Shown here piece after piece: positions 18,781 to 25,939 of a stretch of DNA of 29,616 nucleotides. Source of the stretch: Candidatus Tectimicrobiota bacterium (GTDB lineage: Bacteria > UBA8248 > JACPRG01). A program made the position numbers and the translations under genes. Every line of letters starts with the position of its first letter. The first letter of the stretch is position 1. Below the pieces are notes generated by a model. That model did no database searches. It was given only the letters and a program-made list of their open reading frames with translations, and was not told the DNA's origin. The stretch covers positions 1-29,616 of the forward strand of contig JACPRG010000090.1 in the NCBI GenBank assembly GCA_016190025.1, given 5' to 3'.

Positions 18781-19581
18781 TCAATACATCACAGATCCTC
18801 CGTCCACCAGAAGGGCCTGGCCGGTGATGTTCCGGGCGTCTTCGGAAACCAGAAAGACGGCCGCGCGGCCGATGTCCTCCGGCGTCTGCTCCCGCTGAAG
18901 GGGCTGGCGCCGGACGAACTCCTCGAAGACCTGGCGGGGGGACATGCCCCGGAACTGGGGAAACTTCTCGGCGTAGAGCCGGCCCAGGTCGCTCCACATG
19001 GGCGTCCAGACCAGCCCGGGGCAGACGGCGTTGACGTTCACGAAGTAGGGGGCCATCTCCTTGGCCAGGGCCATGGTGAAGTTGATGACCGCCGCCTTGG
19101 CGCCGCCGTAATGGGGGAGCGTCTCCCGGCCGTCGCGGCCCGCCCGGGAGGAGACGTTGAGGATCTTACCCTGCCGCCGCTCCTTCATGTGGGGGACGAC
19201 CTCGCGGCAGGTCAGGAAGGTCCCCCGGACGTTCACCTCATACGCCCGGTCCCAGTGCTCGACCGAGATGTCCGTGAGCGGCACGCCCAGGGCCATCCCG
19301 CCCAGCGCGCCGGCGTTGTTGACGAGGATGTCGATGCACCCGCATCGATCCAGGGTCTCGCCGACCCCCTGCCGGACGGATTCCTCCTTCCGGACGTCCA
19401 TCCGCACGGCGAGGGAGTCGGCGCCCGACTGTCTCAGGGACGCCGCGGCCTCCTCCGAGCCGGCCCCGTCCACGTCGGCCACGGCGACCGATGCGCCCTC
19501 CTCCGCGAGGCACCGGCTGATGCCTAGGCCGATCCCGCGGCTTCCGCCCGTCACCAGTGCGACCTTGTCCCGAAGCCTCAG
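18781..19581 (-). CDS. Short-chain dehydrogenase/reductase (classical SDR, NAD-type)
   Basis: This is a classical SDR oxidoreductase. Numbering from the CTG at 19581 (266 residues), it has TGGSRGIG at 11-18, an acidic residue after the second strand (VADVDG, D36) that favours NAD(H), NNAG at 88-91, and the catalytic Ser-Tyr-Lys set S144/S145, Y158 and K162 (YGGAK). The C-terminus VDGGSVMY is typical. The substrate is unknown; it resembles 3-oxoacyl-ACP-reductase-like and sugar dehydrogenase members. The only standard start is GTG 19554, but that would remove the first beta strand (RDKVALV). The family-like N-terminus RLRDKVALVTGG begins at CTG 19581, with GGGGAG 7 bases upstream. It lies between lgt and secA on the same strand. 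Confidence 0.88.
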   Translation of the reverse strand: MRLRDKVALVTGGSRGIGLGISRCLAEEGASVAVADVDGAGSEEAAASLRQSGADSLAVRMDVRKEESVRQGVGETLDRCGCIDILVNNAGALGGMALGVPLTDISVEHWDRAYEVNVRGTFLTCREVVPHMKERRQGKILNVSSRAGRDGRETLPHYGGAKAAVINFTMALAKEMAPYFVNVNAVCPGLVWTPMWSDLGRLYAEKFPQFRGMSPRQVFEEFVRRQPLQREQTPEDIGRAAVFLVSEDARNITGQALLVDGGSVMY

Positions 19582-19623
19582 CCCTGGTCTCCCCGAAGAG
19601 GTGGCACACTCGATCCTCTTTGC

Positions 19624-19652
19624 AATCTAGCCGCTCGCCAAAAGGCCCGCAA
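19624..19652 (-). promoter_or_regulatory. Weak candidate promoter for the SDR gene
   Basis: TTGCGG (19647-19652, 3/6), a 17-base spacer and TAGATT (19624-19629, 4/6) lie on the minus strand, about 40 bases before CTG 19581. Spacing is ideal but hexamers are modest. Confidence 0.3.
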
Positions 19653-19708
19653 GGGTCTGAAGCCTTGGCCCGATGCGAGGGTATTGAAGGAGGCGACGGC
19701 CCCTCTCT

Positions 19709-19730
19709 GGGCGGGGTGGGCATCCCGCCC
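19709..19730 (-). other. GC-rich hairpin in the lgt-SDR gap
   Basis: GGGCGGG and CCCGCCC form a 7-bp stem around an 8-base loop. It lies between the terminator-like hairpin behind lgt and the SDR promoter. Its role is unclear. Confidence 0.3.
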
Positions 19731-19762
19731 CCCGCGTGCGCCACGGCGCGAAGAGAAAGTCT

Positions 19763-19796
19763 TGCAGGGGGGCGCCTTTCAAAAAGCGCCCCCGCA
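19763..19796 (-). terminator. Strong terminator-like hairpin downstream of lgt
   Basis: GGGGGCGC and GCGCCCCC form a perfect 8-bp stem around a 10-base loop. TGC/GCA pairs can extend it past a small bulge. It begins 11 bases after the lgt stop. There is no long U tract, but downstream bases are pyrimidine-rich on the transcript. It probably separates lgt from the SDR gene. Confidence 0.45.
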
Positions 19797-19807
19797 GGAA
19801 GACCGGC

Positions 19808-20593
19808 TTATGAAGAGGGCTCCCAGAGGCGGGCGCGCGCGATCCAGAGGAAGGCGACCCCGATGAGCAGAAGACCGACCATTTGGGCCGCGCGCAAGTC
19901 CCCGAGCATCAGGCTGTCGGCCCGGAAGGATTCAACGACGAAACGACCTGCAGAATACAGAATCAAGTAGGACGCGAAGATAAATCCGTCTTTGTGCGGG
20001 CGCTTGCGGAGGTTCCAGAGGAGGGCGAACCAGGCGAGGTTGAACAGGAGCTCGTACAGCATGGTGGGGTGGGTGGGCAGGTTCTGGCCGTAGCGCCGGA
20101 GGGTGTCGGCCCCCGCGACGCTGGTCTCCGGGAACACGATGCCCCACGGGGCCGTGGTGGGCACGCCGTGGGCGTCTCCGTTCATGAAGTTCCCGAAACG
20201 CCCGAAGGCCTGCCCCAGGATCAGGGCCGGGGCGACGGCGTCGCCCAGCCTCCAGACCGGGAAGCCCCGCCTGCGGGCGAACCAGATCCCGTACAGGACG
20301 CCCGCGATGACCCCGCCGTGAATCGCCAGCCCGCCCCGCCAGATGGCGGGGATCTGCAAGGGATACTGGCTGTAATAGGGCCAGTTGAAGGCCACGTAGT
20401 AGATCCGCGCCCCCACGATGCCCGCGATGAGCGTGTAGAGACCGTAATTGGCGACGTCGTCCTTGGAGAGGCCCAGGCCCAGGCGGTCGGCCTCCTTGCG
20501 CACCAGCCACATGCCGACCAGGAGAGCGACAACGTACATCAGCCCGTAGTAGCGAACCACGACCGGCCCGAATTCGAAGAGAACGGGGTGCAT
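19808..20593 (-). CDS. lgt: Prolipoprotein diacylglyceryl transferase
   Basis: Lgt transfers diacylglycerol from phosphatidylglycerol to the lipobox cysteine of prolipoproteins at the inner membrane. The 261-residue polytopic protein has the Lgt signature GRFGNFMNGDAHG (131-143, with the essential Arg at 132), the HGGVIAG loop (His92) and HPTMLYEL. Several hydrophobic segments (for example LMYVVALLVGMWLV) fit the seven-helix fold. ATG 20593 is preceded by GGAGA at 9-10 bases. The gene lies 64 bases behind the HtrA-type protease gene in the same direction. The LysM lipoprotein encoded at 14 kb is a potential client. Confidence 0.95.
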   Translation of the reverse strand: MHPVLFEFGPVVVRYYGLMYVVALLVGMWLVRKEADRLGLGLSKDDVANYGLYTLIAGIVGARIYYVAFNWPYYSQYPLQIPAIWRGGLAIHGGVIAGVLYGIWFARRRGFPVWRLGDAVAPALILGQAFGRFGNFMNGDAHGVPTTAPWGIVFPETSVAGADTLRRYGQNLPTHPTMLYELLFNLAWFALLWNLRKRPHKDGFIFASYLILYSAGRFVVESFRADSLMLGDLRAAQMVGLLLIGVAFLWIARARLWEPSS

Positions 20594-20657
20594 GGAAAAG
20601 GTCTCCTGCCGGAGGGCGGAAGCGCGTCCCGAGCGAGGCCGGAGGGATGACCCCCGG

Positions 20658-22079
20658 TCAGCGCGAGGGGTGGAGAATCCGGTACATGCTTTGTCCTGCG
20701 CGGTAAAGCAGGACCAGGACGGCGTCGGGCCTGGCCGCGAGGGTCTTGCCGAAAGACTCCTCGTCGGCGACGGGGCGGTGCTCGACCTCGGCGATCACGT
20801 CCCCGACCCTCAGCCCGTCGAAGGCCGCCTGGCTGCCGGCGGCGACGGCCGTCACCTGGATCCCTCCGGTCACCCCCCGCCTGGCCACGACGCGGGTCAT
20901 CTCGAGGGTGAGCCTGCCGACCGTGAGACCGTAGGACGGCTTTTGAGGCTTCGGCTTGGGCCGGGACGGCTCCTCGTCCGATTCACGGAGCCCCTCCATC
21001 ACCACGGGGACGGGGACCCGCCGGCCGTCCCGCTGGACCGTCAAAACGACCCGCGAGCCCGGCGGCGCGGCGGCGGCCAGACGCTGAAGCGCAGGGACAT
21101 CGCGCACAGGCCGGCCGCCGAACTCCAGGACGACGTCCCCCCTGCGGACCCCCGCCTTGTCCGACGCCCCCCCTTCGACGACGTCCGCAATCAGCGCCCC
21201 TTCGGGCCTCTCCAGGCTGAACTTGGGGGCCATCTCCGGGGAGACCTCCTGGATCATCACCCCCAGGAAGCCGCGGACCACCTTGCCGTCCCGGATCAGC
21301 GTTTGGGCGATTTGCCGGGCCATGTTGACGGGGATGGCGAAGCCGATCCCCCCGCCCGTCCGCGAGACGATGGCCGTGTTGAGTCCGATCACCTCCCCGG
21401 CCGCATTGAGGAGCGGACCGCCACTGTTTCCCGGATGGATGGAGGCGTCCGTCTGGATGAAGTCCTCGTAGTGGGTGATCCCCATTCCGTTGCGGCCCAC
21501 CCCGCTGATCACGCCGACCGTCACCGACCTTTCCAGGCCATAGGGGTGGCCGATGGCGATCGCCCACTGCCCGACGCGCAGCCGGTCGGAATCGCCGAAC
21601 TGAACGGCGGAAAGCGGCCGGTCGGCCCGGATGCGGATCACCGCCAGATCGGACCGCTTGTCGGCGCCCACGAGCTCTCCGGTCATCTCGCGCCCGTCGG
21701 CCAGGGTGACGTAGATCCGCTCGGAGCCGTCGATCACATGGTGGTTGGTGAGGATGTAGCCCCGGGGATCGAAAATGACGCCCGAGCCGAATCCCCTGCG
21801 GGGGATGTCATCCAGGGGAGGCGCGGGTTCGCCCGGCCGGCGAGTGACCAGGGGATGCCGCAAGGTCCCCTCCGTCCGGATGTAAACCACCGCCGGCATC
21901 ACGGATTCGGCCACCCGGACGAACACGTCCTGGAGGGGCCGGAGTTCCTCGAGGGGTTTGCTTTCGGCCCGGGCGCAGGCGGCCGAGGCCAACAGGAGGA
22001 GGGTCAGCAGCGCCGCGGCCCGCAGTAACGAGGGTGAGCCGCGGAAGGGATTCGACGGGTTTGGGCTCCAGTTTCGCAT
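20658..22079 (-). CDS. htrA: HtrA/DegP-type periplasmic serine protease with two PDZ domains
   Basis: This is an envelope quality-control serine protease. The 473-residue protein has a signal peptide (hydrophobic core 19-34, likely cleavage near residue 38) and a trypsin-like domain with catalytic H114 (TNHHVID), D144 (RSDLAVI) and S219 (HPGNSGGPLLN). Two PDZ domains follow (roughly 275-365 and 385-465). A Pro/Lys linker (SRPKPKPQKPS) separates them. ATG 22079 is used; its ribosome binding site is weak, and a GGGGAG/CTCCCC hairpin lies just upstream. It directly follows an ECF sigma factor gene, recalling sigmaE control of degP elsewhere. Confidence 0.93.
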   Translation of the reverse strand: MRNWSPNPSNPFRGSPSLLRAAALLTLLLLASAACARAESKPLEELRPLQDVFVRVAESVMPAVVYIRTEGTLRHPLVTRRPGEPAPPLDDIPRRGFGSGVIFDPRGYILTNHHVIDGSERIYVTLADGREMTGELVGADKRSDLAVIRIRADRPLSAVQFGDSDRLRVGQWAIAIGHPYGLERSVTVGVISGVGRNGMGITHYEDFIQTDASIHPGNSGGPLLNAAGEVIGLNTAIVSRTGGGIGFAIPVNMARQIAQTLIRDGKVVRGFLGVMIQEVSPEMAPKFSLERPEGALIADVVEGGASDKAGVRRGDVVLEFGGRPVRDVPALQRLAAAAPPGSRVVLTVQRDGRRVPVPVVMEGLRESDEEPSRPKPKPQKPSYGLTVGRLTLEMTRVVARRGVTGGIQVTAVAAGSQAAFDGLRVGDVIAEVEHRPVADEESFGKTLAARPDAVLVLLYRAGQSMYRILHPSR

Positions 22080-22095
22080 CGTTGTGGTCTTTTCT

Positions 22096-22112
22096 GGGGA
22101 GCGACCCTCCCC
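22096..22112 (-). other. Hairpin in the htrA leader
   Basis: GGGGAG and CTCCCC form a 6-bp stem with a 5-base loop, ending about 17 bases upstream of the htrA ATG. It may affect translation initiation or act as a pause site. Confidence 0.3.
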
Positions 22113-22151
22113 GGCCAGCGCAGGGCGGAATGCGTCGGAGTGTCCGGGACG

Positions 22152-22167
22152 CCGGGCGAAGGCCCGG
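22152..22167 (-). terminator. Hairpin downstream of the sigma factor gene
   Basis: CCGGGC and GCCCGG form a perfect 6-bp stem closed by a CTTC tetraloop, 23 bases after the sigma factor stop. There is no U tract, so it may only partly terminate and allow read-through into htrA. Confidence 0.35.
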
Positions 22168-22190
22168 TGCGGAGAGGAGTGTGGTCTCCG

Positions 22191-22778
22191 TCAAGACTCC
22201 GTCAGCCGGACGTCTTTTTTCTCCACCTTGTCCTCTACATAGTCCCGCAAAAGGGATTGGAGCAGCCGTCTCGCGCGGTACAGGCGGGACATGACCGTGC
22301 CCAGGGGGCAGCCCTCGATCTGGGCGATCTCTTTATAGGTGAACCCTTCCACTTCCGACAGGAGAAAGATGCGGCGGAAGCTCTCCGGGAGCTCCTCGAC
22401 CGCCCGCCTGATCCGCTCCCCGGTCACCTTGCTGAGAAGATGCTCCTCCGGTCCCTCCCCGGCGAACGCGGCGGCCTCCTCCAGCCACATCTCCCCTCCC
22501 GTCTCCGGGTCGTCCAGGGAAACGTTCGCCCGGCTCGGGCTCAGGGACCGCTCGCGGTTGATGAAGGCGTTTTTGAGAATCTTGAAGAGCCAGGCCCGGC
22601 AGTTCGTGCCCCGCTCGAACTGGTGAAAGGAGCGATAGGCCCGAAGGAACACCTCCTGGGTGAGGTCCTCCGCGTCGGTCGGGTCACGGCTCAACCGGAG
22701 GGCGGCCCGATAGATGGCGTCCAGGTGGACGACGGCCAGGTTCTCGAACTCCCTGCGCTGCTGCTTTCTGCCGCCCAA
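22191..22778 (-). CDS. ECF-subfamily RNA polymerase sigma factor
   Basis: This is a group 4 (ECF, RpoE-like) sigma factor. The 195-residue protein has region 2 (AIYRAALRLSRDPTDAEDLT, then FLRAYRSFHQFERGTNCRAW and LFKILKNAFINRER) and region 4 (LPESFRRIFLLSEVEGFTYK, then EIAQIEGCPLGTVMSRLYRA). TTG 22778 is preferred, with GGGGG 7 bases upstream. A longer frame from TTG 22880 overlaps the moeA stop, but its extra 34 residues show no sigma similarity and coincide with a promoter. No anti-sigma factor gene is adjacent. The downstream htrA suggests an envelope-stress regulon, which is an inference from context. Confidence 0.93.
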   Translation of the reverse strand: MGGRKQQRREFENLAVVHLDAIYRAALRLSRDPTDAEDLTQEVFLRAYRSFHQFERGTNCRAWLFKILKNAFINRERSLSPSRANVSLDDPETGGEMWLEEAAAFAGEGPEEHLLSKVTGERIRRAVEELPESFRRIFLLSEVEGFTYKEIAQIEGCPLGTVMSRLYRARRLLQSLLRDYVEDKVEKKDVRLTES

Positions 22779-22850
22779 TGGCTCACCCCCGGAATCTTCC
22801 GGGACCGCATCCGGCGGGAGCCGACCCGCGCGGCCCGGCTCCCCTCTCCC

Positions 22851-22880
22851 ATTGGAGTCGCAAACGGTCGCGCTTGTCAA
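22851..22880 (-). promoter_or_regulatory. Sigma70-like promoter for the ECF sigma factor gene
   Basis: A perfect TTGACA (22875-22880) overlaps the moeA stop, followed by an 18-base spacer and TCCAAT (22851-22856, 4/6). The predicted start near 22844 lies about 66 bases upstream of TTG 22778. Confidence 0.45.
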
Positions 22881-24145
22881 TGCTCCGGGCGGCTTGAACG
22901 GACAGGCTCGCTTTCCTCCGGAGGCGAAAAGAGATGGGCGGCGACGGAATCTCCCGCCTCCAGCTTTTCCACCCCCGCCGGGACCACCAGAAAGGCGTTC
23001 ATCCGGGAAGGGGGAAGGTCTTCAGACCTCCAAGGCATCGCTACCCAAGAGCCGTCGGAGGGGTCTTGCGCCACCCGGCCGCGCAGGTAGTTGGGCAATC
23101 CCTCCCGCGCCTTCACGCGGAGGCCGGCCCCCAGGCAGACCTTCCGCGGCGTTGGATTCAGTCGCCGGAACCCGGCCATTTTGCGGAGCGCCGGCCGGAC
23201 GAGGAGCTCAAAGCAGAGGTGGGCCGCCGAGGGGTTCCCCGGAACGTTGAAAACGAGGGCGCGGCCCAAAAGCCCGAACGCCGAGTAGGTCCCGGGCCAC
23301 ATGGCCACGTTCTTGTAAACGACCTCCACGCCCGCCCGGCGCATGGCCGGCTCCACCAGGTCTTTGTCGCCCTTGCCCGTCCCGCCGGTGATGATGACGG
23401 CGTCGGCGTGGACGCAGCGCAGGAGCCGCTCCACGAGGGCGTCCACGCGGTCTTCCGCGATCCCCGCCCGCAGCGGGAGGCCGCCGGCCTCCATCACCAG
23501 CGCGGCCATGTAGTAGTTGATGGAACAGTAAAACTGGCCGTGTCCGAGCGCCCTTTCCACGGTCCGGTGGTCCTCCGGCTCCACCACCTCGTCTCCCGTG
23601 GAAAAGACAGCGGCCGCCGGCCGTCGGCCGACCTCCACGTGGGTCCTGCCCATCGTGGCGAGGGAGTCAATGTGGGCGGGGCGGATCTCCTCCCCCCGTT
23701 CCAGGAGCCGCGCGCCCCGGCGGATCTCGTCCCCCGCCTTCCGGACGTATTGGCCCTGCCGCGCGGAGCGGTCAAGCCGGAGGAACCCGTTTTCCGCCTG
23801 CGCCTCTTCGAGGGGGAGGACGGCGTCGGCGCCCGGCGGGAGGACCGCCCCCGTCATGATCCGGACGGCCTCGCCGGGAGAAAGAGCGCTTCCGGCCTCC
23901 CCCCCGGCGGTGAGGGTTTCGGTGATGTGGAGGCGCACGGGGCTCGCCTCGGTCGCCCGTTGCGTGTCCACGGCCCGGAAGGCGAAGCCGTCCATGGCCG
24001 ATTTGTCCCATCGCGGATGGTTGAAGGCCGCGATGACATCCTCTGCGGCCGCCCGGCCCAGAGCGGACAGGACCTCCACCTTCTCCCCTCCGAGGAAGGG
24101 AGCCCGCTCGACCGCGGCGGCTCTGGCATCCTCTACGGAACGCAA
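22877..24145 (-). CDS. moeA: MoeA-family molybdopterin molybdotransferase (divergent)
   Basis: MoeA inserts molybdate into adenylylated molybdopterin to complete molybdenum cofactor. The 422-residue protein matches the family in length and order: KSAMDGFAFRA (D52), IMTGAVLPPGADAVLPLEEA, GDEIRRGARLLERGEEI, STGDEVVEP (182-190), TGGTGKGDKD (253-262) and VPGNPSAAHLCFELLVRPAL. Two normally conserved stretches differ. GGVSVGDYD reads GGTGKGDKD, and the usual KPGKPLAFG reads WPGTYSAFG. This may be a specialised paralogue rather than the housekeeping MoeA. TTG 24145 follows a strong GGGAGGGAGGG ribosome binding site. The frame runs open upstream without similarity. No other cofactor genes are nearby. 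Confidence 0.88.
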   Translation of the reverse strand: MRSVEDARAAAVERAPFLGGEKVEVLSALGRAAAEDVIAAFNHPRWDKSAMDGFAFRAVDTQRATEASPVRLHITETLTAGGEAGSALSPGEAVRIMTGAVLPPGADAVLPLEEAQAENGFLRLDRSARQGQYVRKAGDEIRRGARLLERGEEIRPAHIDSLATMGRTHVEVGRRPAAAVFSTGDEVVEPEDHRTVERALGHGQFYCSINYYMAALVMEAGGLPLRAGIAEDRVDALVERLLRCVHADAVIITGGTGKGDKDLVEPAMRRAGVEVVYKNVAMWPGTYSAFGLLGRALVFNVPGNPSAAHLCFELLVRPALRKMAGFRRLNPTPRKVCLGAGLRVKAREGLPNYLRGRVAQDPSDGSWVAMPWRSEDLPPSRMNAFLVVPAGVEKLEAGDSVAAHLFSPPEESEPVRSSRPEH

Positions 24146-24194
24146 CGCCCTCCCTCCCGGCCCTCCTGGCCTCCTGGATGGAACGCCCTCTTTG

Positions 24195-24223
24195 AAGTTA
24201 TCACTTGCCGGCGCGCGGCTCAA
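24195..24223 (-). promoter_or_regulatory. Candidate promoter for moeA
   Basis: TTGAGC (24218-24223, 4/6), a 17-base spacer and TAACTT (24195-24200, 3/6) lie on the minus strand about 50 bases before TTG 24145. Hexamers are modest. Confidence 0.3.
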
Positions 24224-24304
24224 CGCGGCGCGGCGCCCCACGGACACCCCCGGCTGGAGGGCTGGACTCCCGGGGAGCGCCTCCTTTTCCTTCCCCGCCC
24301 TTGG

Positions 24305-24334
24305 TTGACGGGGCTTTTCTCTGCCCTGTAGAGT
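24305..24334 (+). promoter_or_regulatory. Candidate promoter for the hybrid histidine kinase
   Basis: TTGACG (24305-24310, 5/6), an 18-base spacer and TAGAGT (24329-24334, 4/6) lie on the plus strand. The -10 overlaps the first base pairs of a tandem repeat, which would place a bound regulator on the transcription start. Confidence 0.4.
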
Positions 24335-24366
24335 GACGATATATTATCGAGTGACGATATATTTTC
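24331..24366 (+). repeat. Tandem 18-bp direct repeat, possible operator pair
   Basis: Two head-to-tail copies of GAGTGACGATATATTWTC (24331-24348 and 24349-24366) differ at one base. They are AT-rich islands in GC-rich DNA. The first contains CGATA-TAT-TATCG, a 5-bp inverted repeat. Position just downstream of a candidate -10 and between divergent genes suggests a transcription-factor binding site for the kinase gene. Confidence 0.6.
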
Positions 24367-24421
24367 TGGGCCCCCGGGATCAAACGGGCGTATGCCCGAG
24401 GATTCGCTCAACTTGCCGACA

Positions 24422-24440
24422 CTCCTCGGCGAGGAGGGAG
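24422..24440 (+). promoter_or_regulatory. Ribosome binding site partly held in a hairpin (histidine kinase)
   Basis: GAGGAGGGAG (24431-24440) is a strong ribosome binding site 4-5 bases before TTG 24445. Its first six bases pair perfectly with CTCCTC at 24422-24427 across a 3-base loop. The structure could reduce translation of the kinase. Confidence 0.4.
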
Positions 24441-24444
24441 CATT

Positions 24445-25902
24445 TTGCGGCTGAGGGAATTCCATCTCCCCAAGGTCACCGGACGCCGAATCCTGTTCGC
24501 CGCCGCGGGGATGGTTTTGGGCCTCGGTGTTCCCGTCGGGACGTACCTCCTTCGGCTGTTCGTCGTTTTCCGGGGCACCGTGGCGCCCATCGAGTTTTTC
24601 CTCTATGAGTTTCGCGTCCATTCCCCCTTTTATCTCTACATGACCGTCGCCAGTTCTTTGATCCTGGGCGCCATCGGCTTTTACGTGGGGGCGGCCAAGG
24701 GGTGGCTCTCACAACAGCGCGTCGCCCTGGAGGAGACGCATGACTTTTATCAGGCCAGGATCGAGGAAGAGGTCCTGAGGGCGCAGAAGATGGAGGCGGT
24801 CAGCCTGCTCGCCGGGGGGATCGCCCACGACTTCAACAACATCCTCACCGTCATCCTGGGCAACCTGGCCTTGGCGAGGGTGTCCCTCCATCCCCAGGGC
24901 GAGACCGACGAGATCCTGGCGGCGGCGGAAATGGCCACCCTTTCCGCCAAGGAATTGACGCAGCAACTTTTGACCTTCTCCAAGGGCGGGGCGCCGATCA
25001 AGACCACGACCTCCACCGCGGAGTTCATCCGGGAGGTGGCGCAGTTTGCGTCGAGGGGCTCCAACGTCCGGTGCGAGGTCTTGACCCCGCCGGACCTGAG
25101 CCCCGTCGACATCGACGCCAGCCAGATCACGCAGGTCCTCAACAACCTCATCATCAACGCCCGGCAGGCGATGCCCGAGGGCGGGACGGTCCAGATCCGG
25201 GCCGAGAACCGATCGCTCGGCCAGACGGACGGGGTTCCGCTGCCCGCGGGCGACTACGTGAAAATCGCCGTTTCGGATCACGGCGTCGGCATCCCCGAGC
25301 GGCATCTCCTGAAGATCTTCGACCCGTACTTCACGACCAAGCCCGACGGAAGCGGGCTGGGTCTGACCATCGCTCACTCCATCATCACCAAGCACGACGG
25401 CTACATCCGGGTGGAGTCCCAGGAGGGCGTGGGGACCACGTTCACCCTCTATCTTCCCGTCTCCCACAAGGAAATCCCGCGACAAGGGAAGCGGGAGGAC
25501 AGACCCACGACGGGCGGCGGCAAGATCCTGGTGATGGACGATGAGGAGATGATCCGGAGATTCCTCCAGGACCTGCTCGGCCGGATCGGATACGAGCCCC
25601 ACGTCGCCGGCGACGGAAGAGAGGCGATCGCGCTCTATCAGGAAGCCCGAAAAACGGGAAGGCCCTTTGATTGCGTCATCATGGACTTGACGGTGCCGGG
25701 GGGCCTCGGCGGCAAGGAGACCATCAAGAGGCTCCTGGAGATCGACCCGCGGGTCAAGGCCATCGTCTCGAGCGGTTACTCGAACGACCCCATCCTGTCC
25801 TCTTACAAAAAGTATGGATTCAAAGGGATCGTGGTGAAGCCGTACCGGCCTCACGAGCTGGAGGTCGCCCTGGAGCAGGTCATCCGGGAAGAGGCCGGCT
25901 GA
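24445..25902 (+). CDS. Membrane hybrid histidine kinase with C-terminal receiver domain
   Basis: This two-component hybrid kinase has 485 residues. Two membrane helices (about 16-40 and 64-84) are separated by a short loop with no recognisable sensor domain. A short helical linker follows, then HisKA with the phospho-accepting H128 in [12 protein letters not shown], and a HATPase_c domain: N box [11 protein letters not shown] near 231-241, G1 DHGVGIP near 276-282, F box FDPYFTTK, G2 [12 protein letters not shown] receiver domain carries acidic D363/D364, phospho-acceptor D412 (IMDLTVPGG) and K463. No DNA-binding output is attached and no partner regulator or HPt gene is nearby. TTG 24445 is used with a GAGGAGGGAG ribosome binding site. 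It is the first plus-strand gene and converges on the MFS gene. Confidence 0.92.
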   Translation: MRLREFHLPKVTGRRILFAAAGMVLGLGVPVGTYLLRLFVVFRGTVAPIEFFLYEFRVHSPFYLYMTVASSLILGAIGFYVGAAKGWLSQQRVALEETHDFYQARIEEEVLRAQKMEAVSLLAGGIAHDFNNILTVILGNLALARVSLHPQGETDEILAAAEMATLSAKELTQQLLTFSKGGAPIKTTTSTAEFIREVAQFASRGSNVRCEVLTPPDLSPVDIDASQITQVLNNLIINARQAMPEGGTVQIRAENRSLGQTDGVPLPAGDYVKIAVSDHGVGIPERHLLKIFDPYFTTKPDGSGLGLTIAHSIITKHDGYIRVESQEGVGTTFTLYLPVSHKEIPRQGKREDRPTTGGGKILVMDDEEMIRRFLQDLLGRIGYEPHVAGDGREAIALYQEARKTGRPFDCVIMDLTVPGGLGGKETIKRLLEIDPRVKAIVSSGYSNDPILSSYKKYGFKGIVVKPYRPHELEVALEQVIREEAG

Positions 25903-25939
25903 GACGGCGCGCGCCCGGGCGGCCCTCCTCCCCCGCTGC

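Noticed and set aside
22779..22880. TTG 22880 as sigma factor start (TTGA overlap with moeA)
   Set aside because: Those bases form a TTGACA-18-TCCAAT promoter, and the extra residues show no sigma similarity.
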